A stretch of DNA of 64,000 nt from Kitagawia praeruptora. Taxonomy: Eukaryota > Streptophyta > Magnoliopsida > Apiales > Apiaceae. The notes beneath the pieces were generated by a model. That model saw nothing but the letters and a program-made list of their open reading frames with translations. It had not been told where the DNA came from and did not search any database. Below, piece by piece: positions 48,032-58,000 of the stretch (positions within the stretch are counted from its first letter, which is position 1; the number at the start of each line of letters is the position of its first letter). Both the position numbers and the translations under genes were made by a program. The stretch is from contig CM075345.1 of the NCBI GenBank assembly GCA_037693485.1, positions 115,187,501 through 115,251,500 of the forward strand, written 5' to 3'.

Positions 48032-48395
48032 CTCCACATCCTACTACTCTGGAGGATAACCCAACTGAGGGGGAGAAGGTGGATGAACAAGAAAAATCTA
48101 CTAGGCGTAAAGGCAAGGAAAAGGTTGTTGACACGGAATTAACTTTATTTTGGGAAAGGAAAAGCTAATGGGAGTATTAGTGCTATGTGGAAAGAAAGCA
48201 AAGGCAAACTTGAAGATATGTTCAGTCTACAGGAACAATTGTCTTGCACTTGGTTAATTTTTAGAAATCTGGAAAATGTATATACATGATCCAGAATGCA
48301 CTTTAATATTATTTATCTTTGTAATTTATTTGTATCAGTTGAGTTATCCTCTAGGTATTTGCTTGTCAAACCCTAACAATCAAATAGGGGGAGAT
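48032..48395 (+). promoter_or_regulatory. 3' untranslated region and polypurine tracts of element C
   Basis: Non-coding. AAATAGGGGGAGAT at 48382-48395 abuts the 3' LTR and is identical to the tract of A and B. A second GAGGGGGAGAAGG lies at about 48066-48078. Confidence 0.8.
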
Positions 48396-49612
48396 TGTAA
48401 AGCATAATGAAATGTAATATGTAATGGAGGACATATATAACTCAAATAGGATAAAAGATAAATAATATTAACTCTATACAGGGATCGTGAAATTTGAAGA
48501 ACAGGCACCAACAAGGATCAAGTCGCTGAAAGAAGTTCATTAACATGATCAAGCCTCAGTGACAGAATAAGATGTATAGATGATTCAGTTGAAGGGCCAA
48601 AAGATTTCATGTATTTGAAGATATTGTTGCAGGCTAATAAATTGGAATGTAACGAAGGTGTGAAGATCAAGATCAGTGCTAGTCACTTGTGAACCAGACC
48701 AGTGCACCAAGTGTCAACACATACGGGAAGGATCAACACATTAATTCATAGAAAGAATTGCCAAAGCCTATTGACGATCAAGGACAAACATAATATCTCA
48801 AGGTATTGTCAAAAGTTAATTTACTCTGAAAATTAAATAAGTAACAGATTAATTAATTATTTATAACAAAATAATTAAATTAATCTGGTACTTGAATTAT
48901 TTTCTGAGGTGAATTAAAACAGCAGAATAAACAGAAGAGACAAAATGAATAGTATCCGAAATCACTATTCATATGAATAGTAACCGAAATCACTATTCAC
49001 ATGAATAGTAACCGAAATCAATATTCATATGAATATTACTATTCATATGAATAGTAACCGAAATTACTATTCATGAATAGTACCCAAAAGTACTATTCAT
49101 CAGGTGGGGCCTACACGAATATAAATGTTGAATGAAGAAATGAAAGTCTTCGTGCAGAATGTTCAAAGATTACTGAAGGCAGCAGACTGAAGAAAAACGG
49201 CATCAGTTACGTTATATTAAGCAGCATAGCTTTCTAAAATCTATAAATAGGCCTGTTGTATTTCATTTTAAAACACACCTCAACACACAACTTTCTCTTC
49301 TCTCTCTTATATCTTCTCTGTGTAAGCTGCTAGACAGTCCATCTAGTAGGAAAGCCGGCTTAGCCCGCTTTTAAGAAGTGTCGGGTAGAAGGTCCTCGTG
49401 CCTAAACTATCCTAGGAGTGTTTGATTTTGTAGCTGATCCATATATAGGATTAGATTGTGTAGCAAACCTCCGGGTTTTATCTATTTAAAGATATTTCCC
49501 ACACAGTTGTGTTATTTCGATTTAGTATTTTTGATTTCATATCCACATCAAAAATCGAAATATTTTTAAATAACCTATTCAACCCCCCTTCTACGTTATT
49601 CCGGACCTAACA
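48396..49612 (+). repeat. 3' LTR of element C
   Basis: 1,217 bp. The palindromic CTATTCATATGAATAG block (48945-49090) is longer than in the 5' LTR. TATA copy at 49242-49249. Confidence 0.92.
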
Positions 49613-49853
49613 TACTAACCACCTGACATATATATGAGTATAATCTAGCTAACACACACAAACTATGGTACATGTGAGATATTATTATATGCAGTTGTAA
49701 ATTGACAATCAATTGCAGATATAGCGAAGAAGTAAGAACAGCTGCAATGCTGCGTATGGGTTACTGTCTTTCTTACTCTTACTGACTTACTGGGTAAAAT
49801 AAATATTATATATATAATATATAAATGAAAATATATGTTTTAAATATTTCGAT

Positions 49854-50005
49854 TCATTCGGTCCAGAACCGAAATTTTTTGAAAAGAACCGGACCGAACC
49901 GAAATATATTTCGGTCCAGAACTGAAAACAAAAATAACCGAAATTTCAAAATATTTAGAATCGAACCGAACCGAAATAACAAATTTTGGTTCGGTTTTTC
50001 GGATT
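49854..50005. repeat. GGTTCGG/CCGAACC-rich arm of MITE F, right
   Basis: Counterpart of 8334-8486, with 'gaaccggaccgaaccgaaat' and 'ttggttcggtttttcgga' words in both orientations. Confidence 0.75.
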
Positions 50006-50036
50006 CGGATCGGTTTTGCTCAGCCCTAAGCTGAAG

Positions 50037-50454
50037 AAATTTCTCAAGGCAATCGAATGACTGGGAGAGGTTTAAATCAGGAGGCAATTCTAAAACATCC
50101 CGGAGACACAAGATGGGGTTCACATTATCATACAATTCTAAGTGTACTTTCTTTATTCTAAAAGGTATTCCTGATCTTGCTCAAAAGATGGTTGAAAAAC
50201 GCAAAGATATTGGATTTCCTTGGGTTTATATGTTGATAAAATTGGCACTGATTCTACCAATTGCAACTGCAACAATTGAGAGGGGATTTTCTGCTATGAA
50301 GCTAGTTAAAACTACGCTTCGGAATAGAATGGGAGATATTTGGTTGAATGATTGTTTGATAACATATATTGAGAGGGATGTTTTTCAGAAAATTGAAAAT
50401 GAAGAAATCATGAAAAGATTTCAGAAAATGAAGGATAGGTTGATGATCTTATGA
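50037..50454 (+). pseudogene. hAT transposase remnant (C-terminal dimerisation domain)
   Basis: From 50057 one frame encodes TGRGLNQEAILKHPGDTRWGSHYH, the GDTRWGSHY signature of plant ZMYM/TTF-type hAT transposases, and stops near 50162. The next frame (about 50155-50454) encodes the hAT C-terminal dimerisation domain: LPIATATIERGFSAMKLVKT, then TLRNRMGDIWLNDCLITYIE. The catalytic core that should lie between is missing, so a deletion joined the two. The remnant belongs to element G, whose right end follows at 50563. It cannot encode an active transposase. Confidence 0.8.
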
Positions 50455-50563
50455 AGGTAAAAAAAAAATTAGTATACGATTATTTGCTTCTATATGTGCT
50501 GCTTTAAATTTGCCAATTTTTTATATTCGACCCCCCTTAAGTTGGGAGCTGGATCCGCCACTG
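50455..50563 (+). other. 3' end of hAT element G
   Basis: Non-coding tail ending in TTCGACCCCCCTTAAGTTGG and the TIR GGATCCGCCACTG. Candidate 8-bp TSD taagtatg follows. Confidence 0.65.
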
Positions 50564-50769
50564 TAAGTATGTATGGATGTATGTATGTATATATGTATGT
50601 ATGTAAGTATGTATGTATGTGTGTATGTACTTATGCATGTATAATTATTTATTTATGTATGTATGTATGTATGTGTGTATGTATGTATGTATGTATGTAT
50701 GTGTGTATGTGTGTATGTATATGTGTATGTATAATTATTGGAATTATACATTGTACAAATATTTATGTA
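50564..50769. repeat. Host (ATGT)n array, continuation to the right of element G
   Basis: (ATGT)n with scattered GTGT and 'cttatgcatgtataattatt', matching the array left of G. It ends where H begins (atgta before TGTTGG). Open frames here are microsatellite translations. Confidence 0.75.
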
Positions 50770-52064
50770 TGTTGGTAATGATTTTTAATATTAATGTTAG
50801 TCACAGAGGCATGCCTGTTTACATCTAATAACAAGCCTAATTGTTTGTAATGCTTTGCATTACTTACATGACCTCTTAACTGAGGGAACCTCTGGTTGTA
50901 CAATTTCGATTTGTTTTTGTACTTGTAATAGGCATCAAATCCTAGTTGTGCAACTGTACTTATATAGTCAAGAATAATGCTTGAAAGAAGTTCCAAGGTT
51001 CATGCCTCAAGCAAGAAGATAAAGACTGTCTAATAATCACAGTTGGGATTTGAAGAAATGAAGAATTTGCCTAAGTACCAATTCGAGAAGTACATTTATC
51101 TATTCGAGAAGTTTAGCATTCGAGAAGTCAGAGATTCGATATCTGAGAAGACACTGTTCGATATCTCTAAATGAACTATTCGATATCTCATTCGATATCT
51201 CAGAGATTCGACATGTCTAAATATTCTATTCGAGAACTCAAGAAGTCAACAAGTCAAAGTGGTATTCGAGTTCTCAAAGAGTCAACAAGTCAAAGTTCCA
51301 TTCGATATCTCAAGGACTCAGAAAGCTATTCGATATCTCAAGGATTCGACAAGTCAAGTGTTCTATTCGACAACTCAAGGAATCCTGGAGAAAAGCACTA
51401 TTCGAGAAGTGATTCGATATGTCAAGCATACAGTATTCGAGAACTCCGAGTTATCTAATCCTAGTTCTCGAATCAATCACTTAGCCACTTCTCGAATACA
51501 ATCTTGGAGACAAAATATTGAAGAAATTGTACAAGTCTGAAACCTGCAACAAGCCAATGCACTTTATGGACCACAATCTGTAACGTGCTCTGGAAAGCCT
51601 ACAAGGAAGCTTGAAGAGATATAGAAGAGACAAAGAGCTAAAGAAGTGGATCTGAACAGAACTTTGCAAAGTCAAATCTGTAGCCGTTTGGATGCTTACT
51701 CAAAAAGGATAGACATACAAGAAAGTAATTTATCCTATAACCTTATTTGTAGTAACTGAGTTGTATTCATGTTCTATAAGAATACAATCTCACTTCTTTA
51801 GTTGGTTAAGGTTTTTCATACACATTGTAAGACATATCTCTCTGAGAAAAACGAAGCTGAGAATACTACCATTTGTATTCACAGATTGTAGCAACCTTTA
51901 TCTAATACAATATTAGATTAAAGTGATATTATGTCTTGTGTTGTTCTTCATCCGCACCTACATACTTGCACACACAAACACTTATCTTGCTACACAGATT
52001 CAAGAACAAGACAAGAATCCATTTACCCCCCTCTGTATTCTTTTGCTGTATTCAATACTCAACA
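50770..52064 (+). repeat. 5' LTR of element H
   Basis: 1,295 bp. The central 400 bp (51077-51500) are filled with ATTCGAGAA and ATTCGATATC words. Confidence 0.88.
51077..51500. repeat. TTCGA-based repeat cluster in H LTR, with TTCnnGAA (heat-shock-element-like) cores
   Basis: TTCGAGAA occurs at 51082, 51103, 51119 and again further on, plus inverted TTCTCGAA near 51470-51495. ATTCGATATCTC alternates with it. TTCnnGAA is the core of heat-shock elements. The second LTR has the same cluster (53620-54020). Confidence 0.6.
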
Positions 52065-52066
52065 AG

Positions 52067-52078
52067 TGGTATCAGAGC
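52067..52078 (+). promoter_or_regulatory. Primer binding site of element H
   Basis: TGGTATCAGAGC, initiator Met tRNA type, two bases after the LTR end. Confidence 0.88.
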
Positions 52079-52109
52079 GGGTTGTTTATTCAAAAACAGA
52101 AAAACGATC

Positions 52110-53243
52110 ATGAGTTTGAATACACCAAAGACCACAGGAACGGTAAAAGTCCCTAAGTTTGACAAAGAAAATTACAACCTCTGGAAGATAAAAATGATGT
52201 TGTTCATCAAAGCCTCTCATCCTTTATATCCTGAGATTCTCAAGAATGGTCCCTTTGTTCCACAACAAGAAATACCTGAGAAGATTGTTGGAACCATAAC
52301 TGTTCCAAGATCTTATGTGGCCAAGGAACCATCCAAATGGACAGAATCAGAAAAGGAGATGGTTGCTCTTGACAGTCACCTCATGTTGCTAATTATTGAT
52401 TCCATGGACATGTCAATGTTTGCAAACATTGCATCGTGTACATCTGCCAAAGAAATGTGGGATCACATTGAGGTGTTATGTGAAGGGACTGATGAGGTCA
52501 AGGAAAACAAGAAACAGATGCTGGTTACACAATATGAAGCTTTCATGGCACAACCCAAAGAAAGCATCACTGAGATGTTTGAGAGATTTCACAAGCTAGT
52601 TACTGGGTTGCAGATGAATGGCAAGGTTTACAGCACCAAGGAGTTGAACATGAAGTTTCTACTATCTTCACCAAACCACCTAGAGCAGAGGGTCATTTCT
52701 CTAAGGGAAAGAGATTTGAACAAAATCACATATGATGTGCTCTATGGGGTTTTAAAAACTCATGAGCTTGAGTTACTTCAGAAAAGGGCTATTCAAGCCA
52801 ACCAAGGCAGAATGATAAACACATCATGTGCCTTGATTGTCAACAAATCTATTCAAGACCTAGAAGCATCTACAAGTCAGCTAAGGATAGAGGAGATAGT
52901 GGATGATGAAGAAACTGAAGCTGAGGTAAGTGAACCTGTTGAGGAGAAGGAGGAAGAAGAGTTCTACACTCTTGAAGAACTAGATAGAATGGAAAACACT
53001 TCATATGCTTTCATGGCAAGAAAATTTCCAAACATCAGATTCAAGAGGAACCAACCCTTCAAACCTAAAACACAAAACCATTCATTCAACAAAAGCAAGG
53101 CACCTGTGAAACCAAACAAGAATAAATTTAAAACCATCCATGTGGATAGGTCATCTGTAAGGTGTTATAGATGCAATGACCTAGGGCATTTTGCCAGTGA
53201 ATGCACGAAGCCTAAAAAGAAGGATAGAGTTTCTAGAGCTTGA
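52110..53243 (+). CDS. gag: gag of element H (377 codons)
   Basis: Starts at ATG 52110 (MSLNTPKTT), 32 bp after the primer site; an open frame upstream lies in the LTR and is not part of the gene. The N-terminus has the copia gag pattern (FDKENYNLWKIKMMLFIKAS; KEMWDHIEVLCEGTDEVKEN). One CCHC knuckle, CYRCNDLGHFASEC, lies at about residues 352-365. A glutamate-rich stretch (EEKEEEEFYTLEELD) is typical of this gag family. After the knuckle the frame runs into a stop (VSRA). A +1 frame carries the expected continuation (AKYEALLRKQTQGKAYIAEG) up to the 3' LTR, so the gene has a late frameshift and a truncated end. Confidence 0.85.
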   Translation: MSLNTPKTTGTVKVPKFDKENYNLWKIKMMLFIKASHPLYPEILKNGPFVPQQEIPEKIVGTITVPRSYVAKEPSKWTESEKEMVALDSHLMLLIIDSMDMSMFANIASCTSAKEMWDHIEVLCEGTDEVKENKKQMLVTQYEAFMAQPKESITEMFERFHKLVTGLQMNGKVYSTKELNMKFLLSSPNHLEQRVISLRERDLNKITYDVLYGVLKTHELELLQKRAIQANQGRMINTSCALIVNKSIQDLEASTSQLRIEEIVDDEETEAEVSEPVEEKEEEEFYTLEELDRMENTSYAFMARKFPNIRFKRNQPFKPKTQNHSFNKSKAPVKPNKNKFKTIHVDRSSVRCYRCNDLGHFASECTKPKKKDRVSRA

Positions 53244-53307
53244 AGCTAAGTATGAGGCCCTTCTGAGAAAGCAGACACAAGGTAAGGCCTACATAGCTGA
53301 AGGGAAG
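53244..53307 (+). pseudogene. Shifted 3' end of H gag, running into the LTR
   Basis: Out-of-frame continuation of gag whose last codons (GEGK-type, GAAGGGAAG) directly precede TGTTGG, the LTR start. The purine-rich GAAGGGAAG may serve as a polypurine tract or may just be coding sequence at a deletion junction. Confidence 0.5.
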
Positions 53308-54592
53308 TGTTGGTAATGATTTTTAATATTAATGTTAGTCACAGAGGCATGCCTGTTTACATCTAATAACAAGCCTAATTGTTTGTAATGCTTTGCATTA
53401 CTTACATGACCTCTTAACTGAGGGAACCTCTGGTTGTAGAGTTTCGATTTGTTTTTGTACTTATGATAGGCATCAAATCCTAGTTGTGCAACTGTACTTA
53501 TATAGTCAAGAATAATGCTTGAAAGAAGTTCCAAGGTTCATGCCTCAAGCAAGAAGATACAGGCTGTCAAATAATCACAGTTGGGATTTGAAGAAATGAA
53601 AAATTTGCCTAAGTACCAATTCGAGAAGTACATTTGTCTATTCGAGAAGTCTAGCATTTGAGAAGTCAGAGATTCGATATCTGAGAAGACATTGTTCGAT
53701 ATCTCTAAATGAACTGTTCGATGTCTCAGAGATTCGACATGTCTAAATATTCTATTCGAGAATTCAAGAAGTCAACAAGTGAAAGTGGTATTCGAGTTCT
53801 CAAAGAGTCAACAAGTCAAAGTTCCATTTGATATCTCAAGGACTCAGAAAGCTATTCGATATCTCAAGGATTCGACAAGTCAAGTGTTCTATTCGACAAC
53901 TCAAGGAATCCTGAAGAAAAGCACTATTCGAGAAGTGATTCGATATGTCAATCATACAGTATTCGAGAACTCAGAGTTATATAATCCTAGTTCTCGAATC
54001 AATCACTTAGCCACTTCTCGAATACAATCTTGGAGACAAAATACTGAAGAAATTGTAAGTCTGAAACCTGCAACAAGCCAATGCACTTTATGGACCACAA
54101 TCTGTAACGTGCTCTGGAAAGCCTACAAGGAAGTTTGGAGAGATATAGAAGAGACAAAGAGCTAAAGAAGTGGATCTGAACAGAACTTTGCAAAGTCAAA
54201 TCTGTAGCCGTTTGGATGCTTACTCAAAAAGAATAGACATATAAGAAAGTAATTTATCCTGTAACCTTATTTGTAGTAACTGAGTTGTATTCATGTTCTA
54301 TAAGAATACAATCTCACTTCTTTAGTTGGTTAAGGTTTTTCATACACATTGTAAGACATATCTCTCTGAGAAAAACGAAGCTGAGAATACCACCATTTGT
54401 ATTCACAGATTGTAGCAACCTTTATCTAATACAATATTAGATTAAAGTGATATTGTGTCTTGTGTTGTTCTTTATCCGCACCTACATACTTGCACACACA
54501 AACACTTATCTTGCTACACAGATTCAAGAAAAGAAAAGTTCAAGAATCCATTCACCCCCTCTGTATTCTTTTATTGTATTCAATACTCAACA
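53308..54592 (+). repeat. 3' LTR of element H
   Basis: 1,285 bp, about 98 percent like the 5' LTR by eye, with a 12-bp ATTCGATATCTC unit missing and several small indels. Confidence 0.88.
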
Positions 54593-54661
54593 ATTAACTC
54601 AAATGCTCACACAGCTCAATTGGTTATGGTGTTGTATTTAGTTATGCTAGATAATAGATAG
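54593..54661. other. Short unique sequence between H and I
   Basis: AT-rich; ends in ataatagatag, repeated after element I as gatagataatagatag. AGCTCAATTGGTTATGG near 54614 resembles a tRNA A box, but no B box follows. Confidence 0.4.
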
Positions 54662-55075
54662 TGTTATAGCCAAAATTCGGTTCGGGTATTTTCAAGAAGG
54701 ATTCGGGTTGGTTTCGGGTCTAATTTGGGGATTTTATGGACTAAAATATGGTTTTGGTGATGACACGGAAAGTTAGGGCGCGCCCTGGTTCGTGAAGGTT
54801 GTTTAGATGGCTACAAACTATTGACTCCTACTAAAGTTGGTTTTCCAAGAATTATTGAAGCAATTAAGGACTAGTCCTCTCTTAAGGACGCGTCCTCTGA
54901 AGGAATTTGTCAAATGTCAATTAACTGATTTTATGAAGACTATTGAAGAATTCCCTCCTGTCGTATCTCATGAGGGGGATGTCCGTCGCAGAAGGCCTCC
55001 AGGGGTTTGCCTGGATATAAGGACCCTTCTTAGACGCTAAGGGATGCATCCGTGCGCCCTAAGGTGGAAAGATGG
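54662..55075 (+). repeat. 5' LTR of element I, truncated
   Basis: Matches 61452-61888 with one substitution by eye and a 23-bp indel holding one AGGGCGCGCCCT unit. Homology stops at GATGGG; the remaining 600 bp of the LTR and any primer site are absent. The reading frame 54837-55040 is just LTR sequence. Confidence 0.75.
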
Positions 55076-58000
55076 GTATTTTCAAGAATGGTGATTTCCG
55101 GTCAATGACGTCGAACTAGGTTTTCCATGGGGCGATTTCAAATATGATTCGAAGAAGGATGTTCCAGAGAAGAGACGCAATTATCGGGAACTCGTCCACC
55201 ATTAGGGCGCGCCCTCACCATCAGGATGTGCCCACAAGGTAACCCTTGACTTGTTTTGTTGAGATTTTTGTTGCTTGTTTTTTGGACTTTTGTAGGAGAA
55301 TCCTCTAGTTAAAGATGGAATTAAAGATGGTGAGAGAATACCCAATAACCCTCAGGGCGCGCCCTGAGGGTGGTAGCCAAGGCTCGGATGATTTCCAACT
55401 TCTAGGAAAATTCGATGGTTGAACACGTCCTCATCTCCAGGACGCATCCTCTAGAGAGGGCGGCTCCTCACCCATCTCGTGAAATCCAACGAATTAAGGA
55501 AAACCTCGCTACTATGAGGAGGAGCTTTGCTAGCTTGAAGGAACGTCTAGGAATAAGGCTCGGGAGCGAGGCCCCATGATCCACAGCGCGTGCCCCCTGA
55601 TTACAGGTCGAGGCCCCTTGGACATGAGCGAGCCTTCCACGGAGTGATAGTCCACAGCGCGCGCCCTCTGTTAATAACAGGTCTGGGCCCCTTGGATGCA
55701 AACGGGTTCTAGCACGGAGTGGTAATCCACAGCGCGCGCCCCCTGTTGATAACAGGTTGCGGCCCCTTGGATTCGAACAAACTCTCCCTCGCGGTAATAC
55801 TAGAAGAAGAAGTAGCCGTGATAACGGTGATAGAAGAATGGAGATATATCGAGGGGATAGATATACCTTATAATAAAGTGGGCTCGCTGTCAGGTGGTAG
55901 ATTCCCTCGTATTTTTCAAGTTCCTTTAGATACCCCCAGTGAAGTGAGGTCGAGGTCGTGCCCTCCCTCGAAAGAAAAGCCTCAGAGATTCTCTAAAAGG
56001 TGCATCATCTCTTATCAAGAGCGCACTGCCAGGACGTGCTACAGGGAACACCCATGGAAGATGATATAGAAGAGAGCTGTAAATGGTGAGTTTTGCTAAT
56101 TCAAGCAGAACAGGCCTCAGAAGATTATTACGAAGCGCGTCTTCCCCTGACTGGGCGCGCCCTCAGGTAGTATACAACCTTTATATTATTTTACTCCATA
56201 TTTTGCATGTATAAAGTTACAGGGGTTTGCCTGCTGAGAAGGCCAACAGGGGTTTGCCTGGTGAGAAGGCCTGCAGGGGTTTTCCTGACCAAGGAAACGG
56301 AGAACACTTGGAATCGAGGCCCCGTGATCCACAGCGCGTGCCCCCTGATTACAGGTCGAGGCCCCTTGGACATGAGTGAGCCCTTCCTCGAGGCCGTGAT
56401 CCACAGCGCGTGCCCCCTGATTACAGGTCGAGGCCCCTTGGACACGAGAGAGCCCTTCCTTGAGCTCTCATTGAAAGATAGTGAAGCCAAGGACGTAGGA
56501 GTGATATTGCTTGGCCTGATCACCACGTGAAAGATAGGGTAAAAATCCCCAATCCCGGGAAGATGCTCAACATCAGGATTCAACTTCAAGGAAATGCACT
56601 TCTTCAGGAAAATCCTCCAACATAGGACGCGCCCTCAAGGAACTCTCCCTTAGAGGACCTTTCTGGTTAGGGCGCGCCCTCAAAGAAAGATGCAAATTCT
56701 CAAGCGGACTCCAATATCTACTAGGATAATTTACTGCTTAGACTCTAGAAGGAAAGAAGCTGTTGAGTTGCGGCCCCACGAACCATAGTGTGTGCCCCCT
56801 GATCATCAGGTTGAGGCCCCAAGGTCGTAGTGAGCCCCTCTATGAAGAAACAATACTTTGCTACAGAGAACGCGCCCTCGTATCTACAATGACCTGAATG
56901 ATAAGCAACAGGGCGCGTCCTCAGCAACTCCAACGGCTCTCTCCTAAAATTCCCCTCTTGGGATGCCTCTTTAAGAGACGCTTCTTTAAGGAATGATATT
57001 CTGATGCTGGGGGGTAGTATTGATGCACCTCCCTAGCCCTACATATAAACGTATTTCAGGTTTGTGTGAACAGCGGAATACCCCTACGGGGATGCCTCTT
57101 TGTGAGATGCCTCTTTGTGAGATGCCTCCTAGTGAGATGCCTCTTCGAGAGATGTTATTCATAGGATGCCTCATTTTGAGATGCCCCTTCATGGGATGAG
57201 ATTTGAAGTAGCCCGTGACAGAGAATGCACTCTTTCTACCAGAAGTTGATTGAAGTAGAGCAATGCCTGAATAGTAGACTACAAGCTAAATTAATTACCT
57301 CCTAGTCTAGGGGGTAGTCCATGTACACTTTGTGTACACTTTCCCTAGTGAAATTTTCAACGTTTTCGAGAATGCAAGATTATGCCTGTAGGGCGCGCCC
57401 TGAAGGATGAGTTTGAATAATTCTCATACAATGGAGGACGCGCCTTCGGGTAGAAGATGCGATGCGGAACTTTTTCTTGTAAGTATGCAAGTCTTCCCTC
57501 TTTTGAGGATGCGCTCTCCATCACCACATTCTTTTGAAGCTCTAGTGCAATCCTCTTAGATTTGATGGTTGCAGCTTCCCGAACTATGAAGTCATCAATC
57601 CACTTGATAGTATCTTGGTCAAAGGAAGCTCTTGAGGAGGGGAGGATGTGCAAGATAGGAAGTTTCAACTGGTGACTCCTTGAATGATGGATTATTTTGA
57701 AGAGGGAGCCCCTATTGTTGAACATCCTATGGAGAAGTTCGTGATTGTAGGATGCCGGCTGTTCAGGAGAAAGCGACCCCTCACCCACATTGGTCAGGGC
57801 GCGCCCCCAGCGAGACTCAACGTGATGAAGAAAGACTTTGCAAGCTTGAAGGAATGCTTAGTGACAACGATCTAAGGATGATACTCCTTGAGCATCAGAA
57901 GAAAGAGAAGCATTTGGAATTGAGGCCCCGTGATCCACAGCGCGCGCGCCCCCTGATAACAGGTCGAGGCCCCTTGGACATGAGCGAGCCCTTCCTCGAG

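Larger units (their letters stand above)
20920..49612 (+). mobile_element. Element C: Sirevirus-type Ty1/copia retrotransposon, split by element B
   Basis: LTRs at 20920-22090 and 48396-49612 start TGTAAAGCATAATG and end CCTAACA; TSD tacta is at 20915-20919 and 49613-49617. Without B the element is about 12.0 kb with LTR-PBS-gag-pol-envelope-like-PPT-LTR order. It belongs to a different family from A and B: the proteins are clearly related but diverged and the LTRs are unlike. By eye about a dozen substitutions plus a roughly 46-bp indel separate the LTRs, more than in A or B, which agrees with C being older than B. Stops, a frameshift, a 958-bp tandem duplication and a changed RT motif disable it. 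Confidence 0.92.
8320..50028. mobile_element. MITE F (hAT-like, about 0.88 kb), split by elements A and C
   Basis: TAGAGCTGAGCA at 8320-8331 is inverted as TGCTCAGCCCTA at 50017-50028 (one mismatch). The flanks agctgaaa (8312-8319) and agctgaag (50029-50036) match at 7 of 8 bases, so an 8-bp hAT-type TSD is likely. Both arms carry dense GGTTCGG/CCGAACC sequence just inside the ends. Subtracting A, C and their TSDs leaves about 877 bp without coding capacity. It interrupts hAT element G within the transposase remnant region. Confidence 0.6.
7583..50563 (+). mobile_element. hAT element G, deletion derivative of about 1.3 kb, split by all insertions from 8320 to 50028
   Basis: The left end GAGGCGGATCC (7583) faces GGATCCGCCACTG at the right end (50551-50563). 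Just inside each lies a GGGGGG/CCCCCCTTAA block, in line with the CAGTGGCGGATCC-type ends of plant hAT elements with ZMYM/TTF-type transposases. The flanks taattatg (7575-7582) and taagtatg (50564-50571) match at 7 of 8 bases, fitting the 8-bp TSD of hAT elements. The left TIR seems to have lost two bases. The right side keeps a transposase remnant. After removal of nested elements about 1.26 kb remains, so this is an old non-autonomous copy. Confidence 0.65.
50770..54592 (+). mobile_element. Element H: copia-type element with gag only
   Basis: LTRs 50770-52064 and 53308-54592 start TGTTGGTAATG and end CTCAACA. PBS at 52067. The 1.24-kb interior encodes only gag. The flanks atgta (50765-50769) and attaa (54593-54597) do not match, so there is no TSD. 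By eye the LTRs differ at roughly two dozen places plus indels, more than in A, B or C. The interior meets the 3' LTR within what reads as gag coding sequence rather than at a normal polypurine tract. It is either a gag-only derivative or the product of recombination between two related elements. Confidence 0.85.

Noticed and set aside
50763..50996. 77-81-codon minus-strand frame at the start of both H LTRs (also 53289-53534)
   Set aside because: The frame spans the LTR boundary and is repeated only because LTRs are duplicated; no start context or known domain.
54593..54661. tRNA gene or SINE from AGCTCAATTGGTTATGG
   Set aside because: Only an A-box-like segment; no B box or fold, and element I follows at once.
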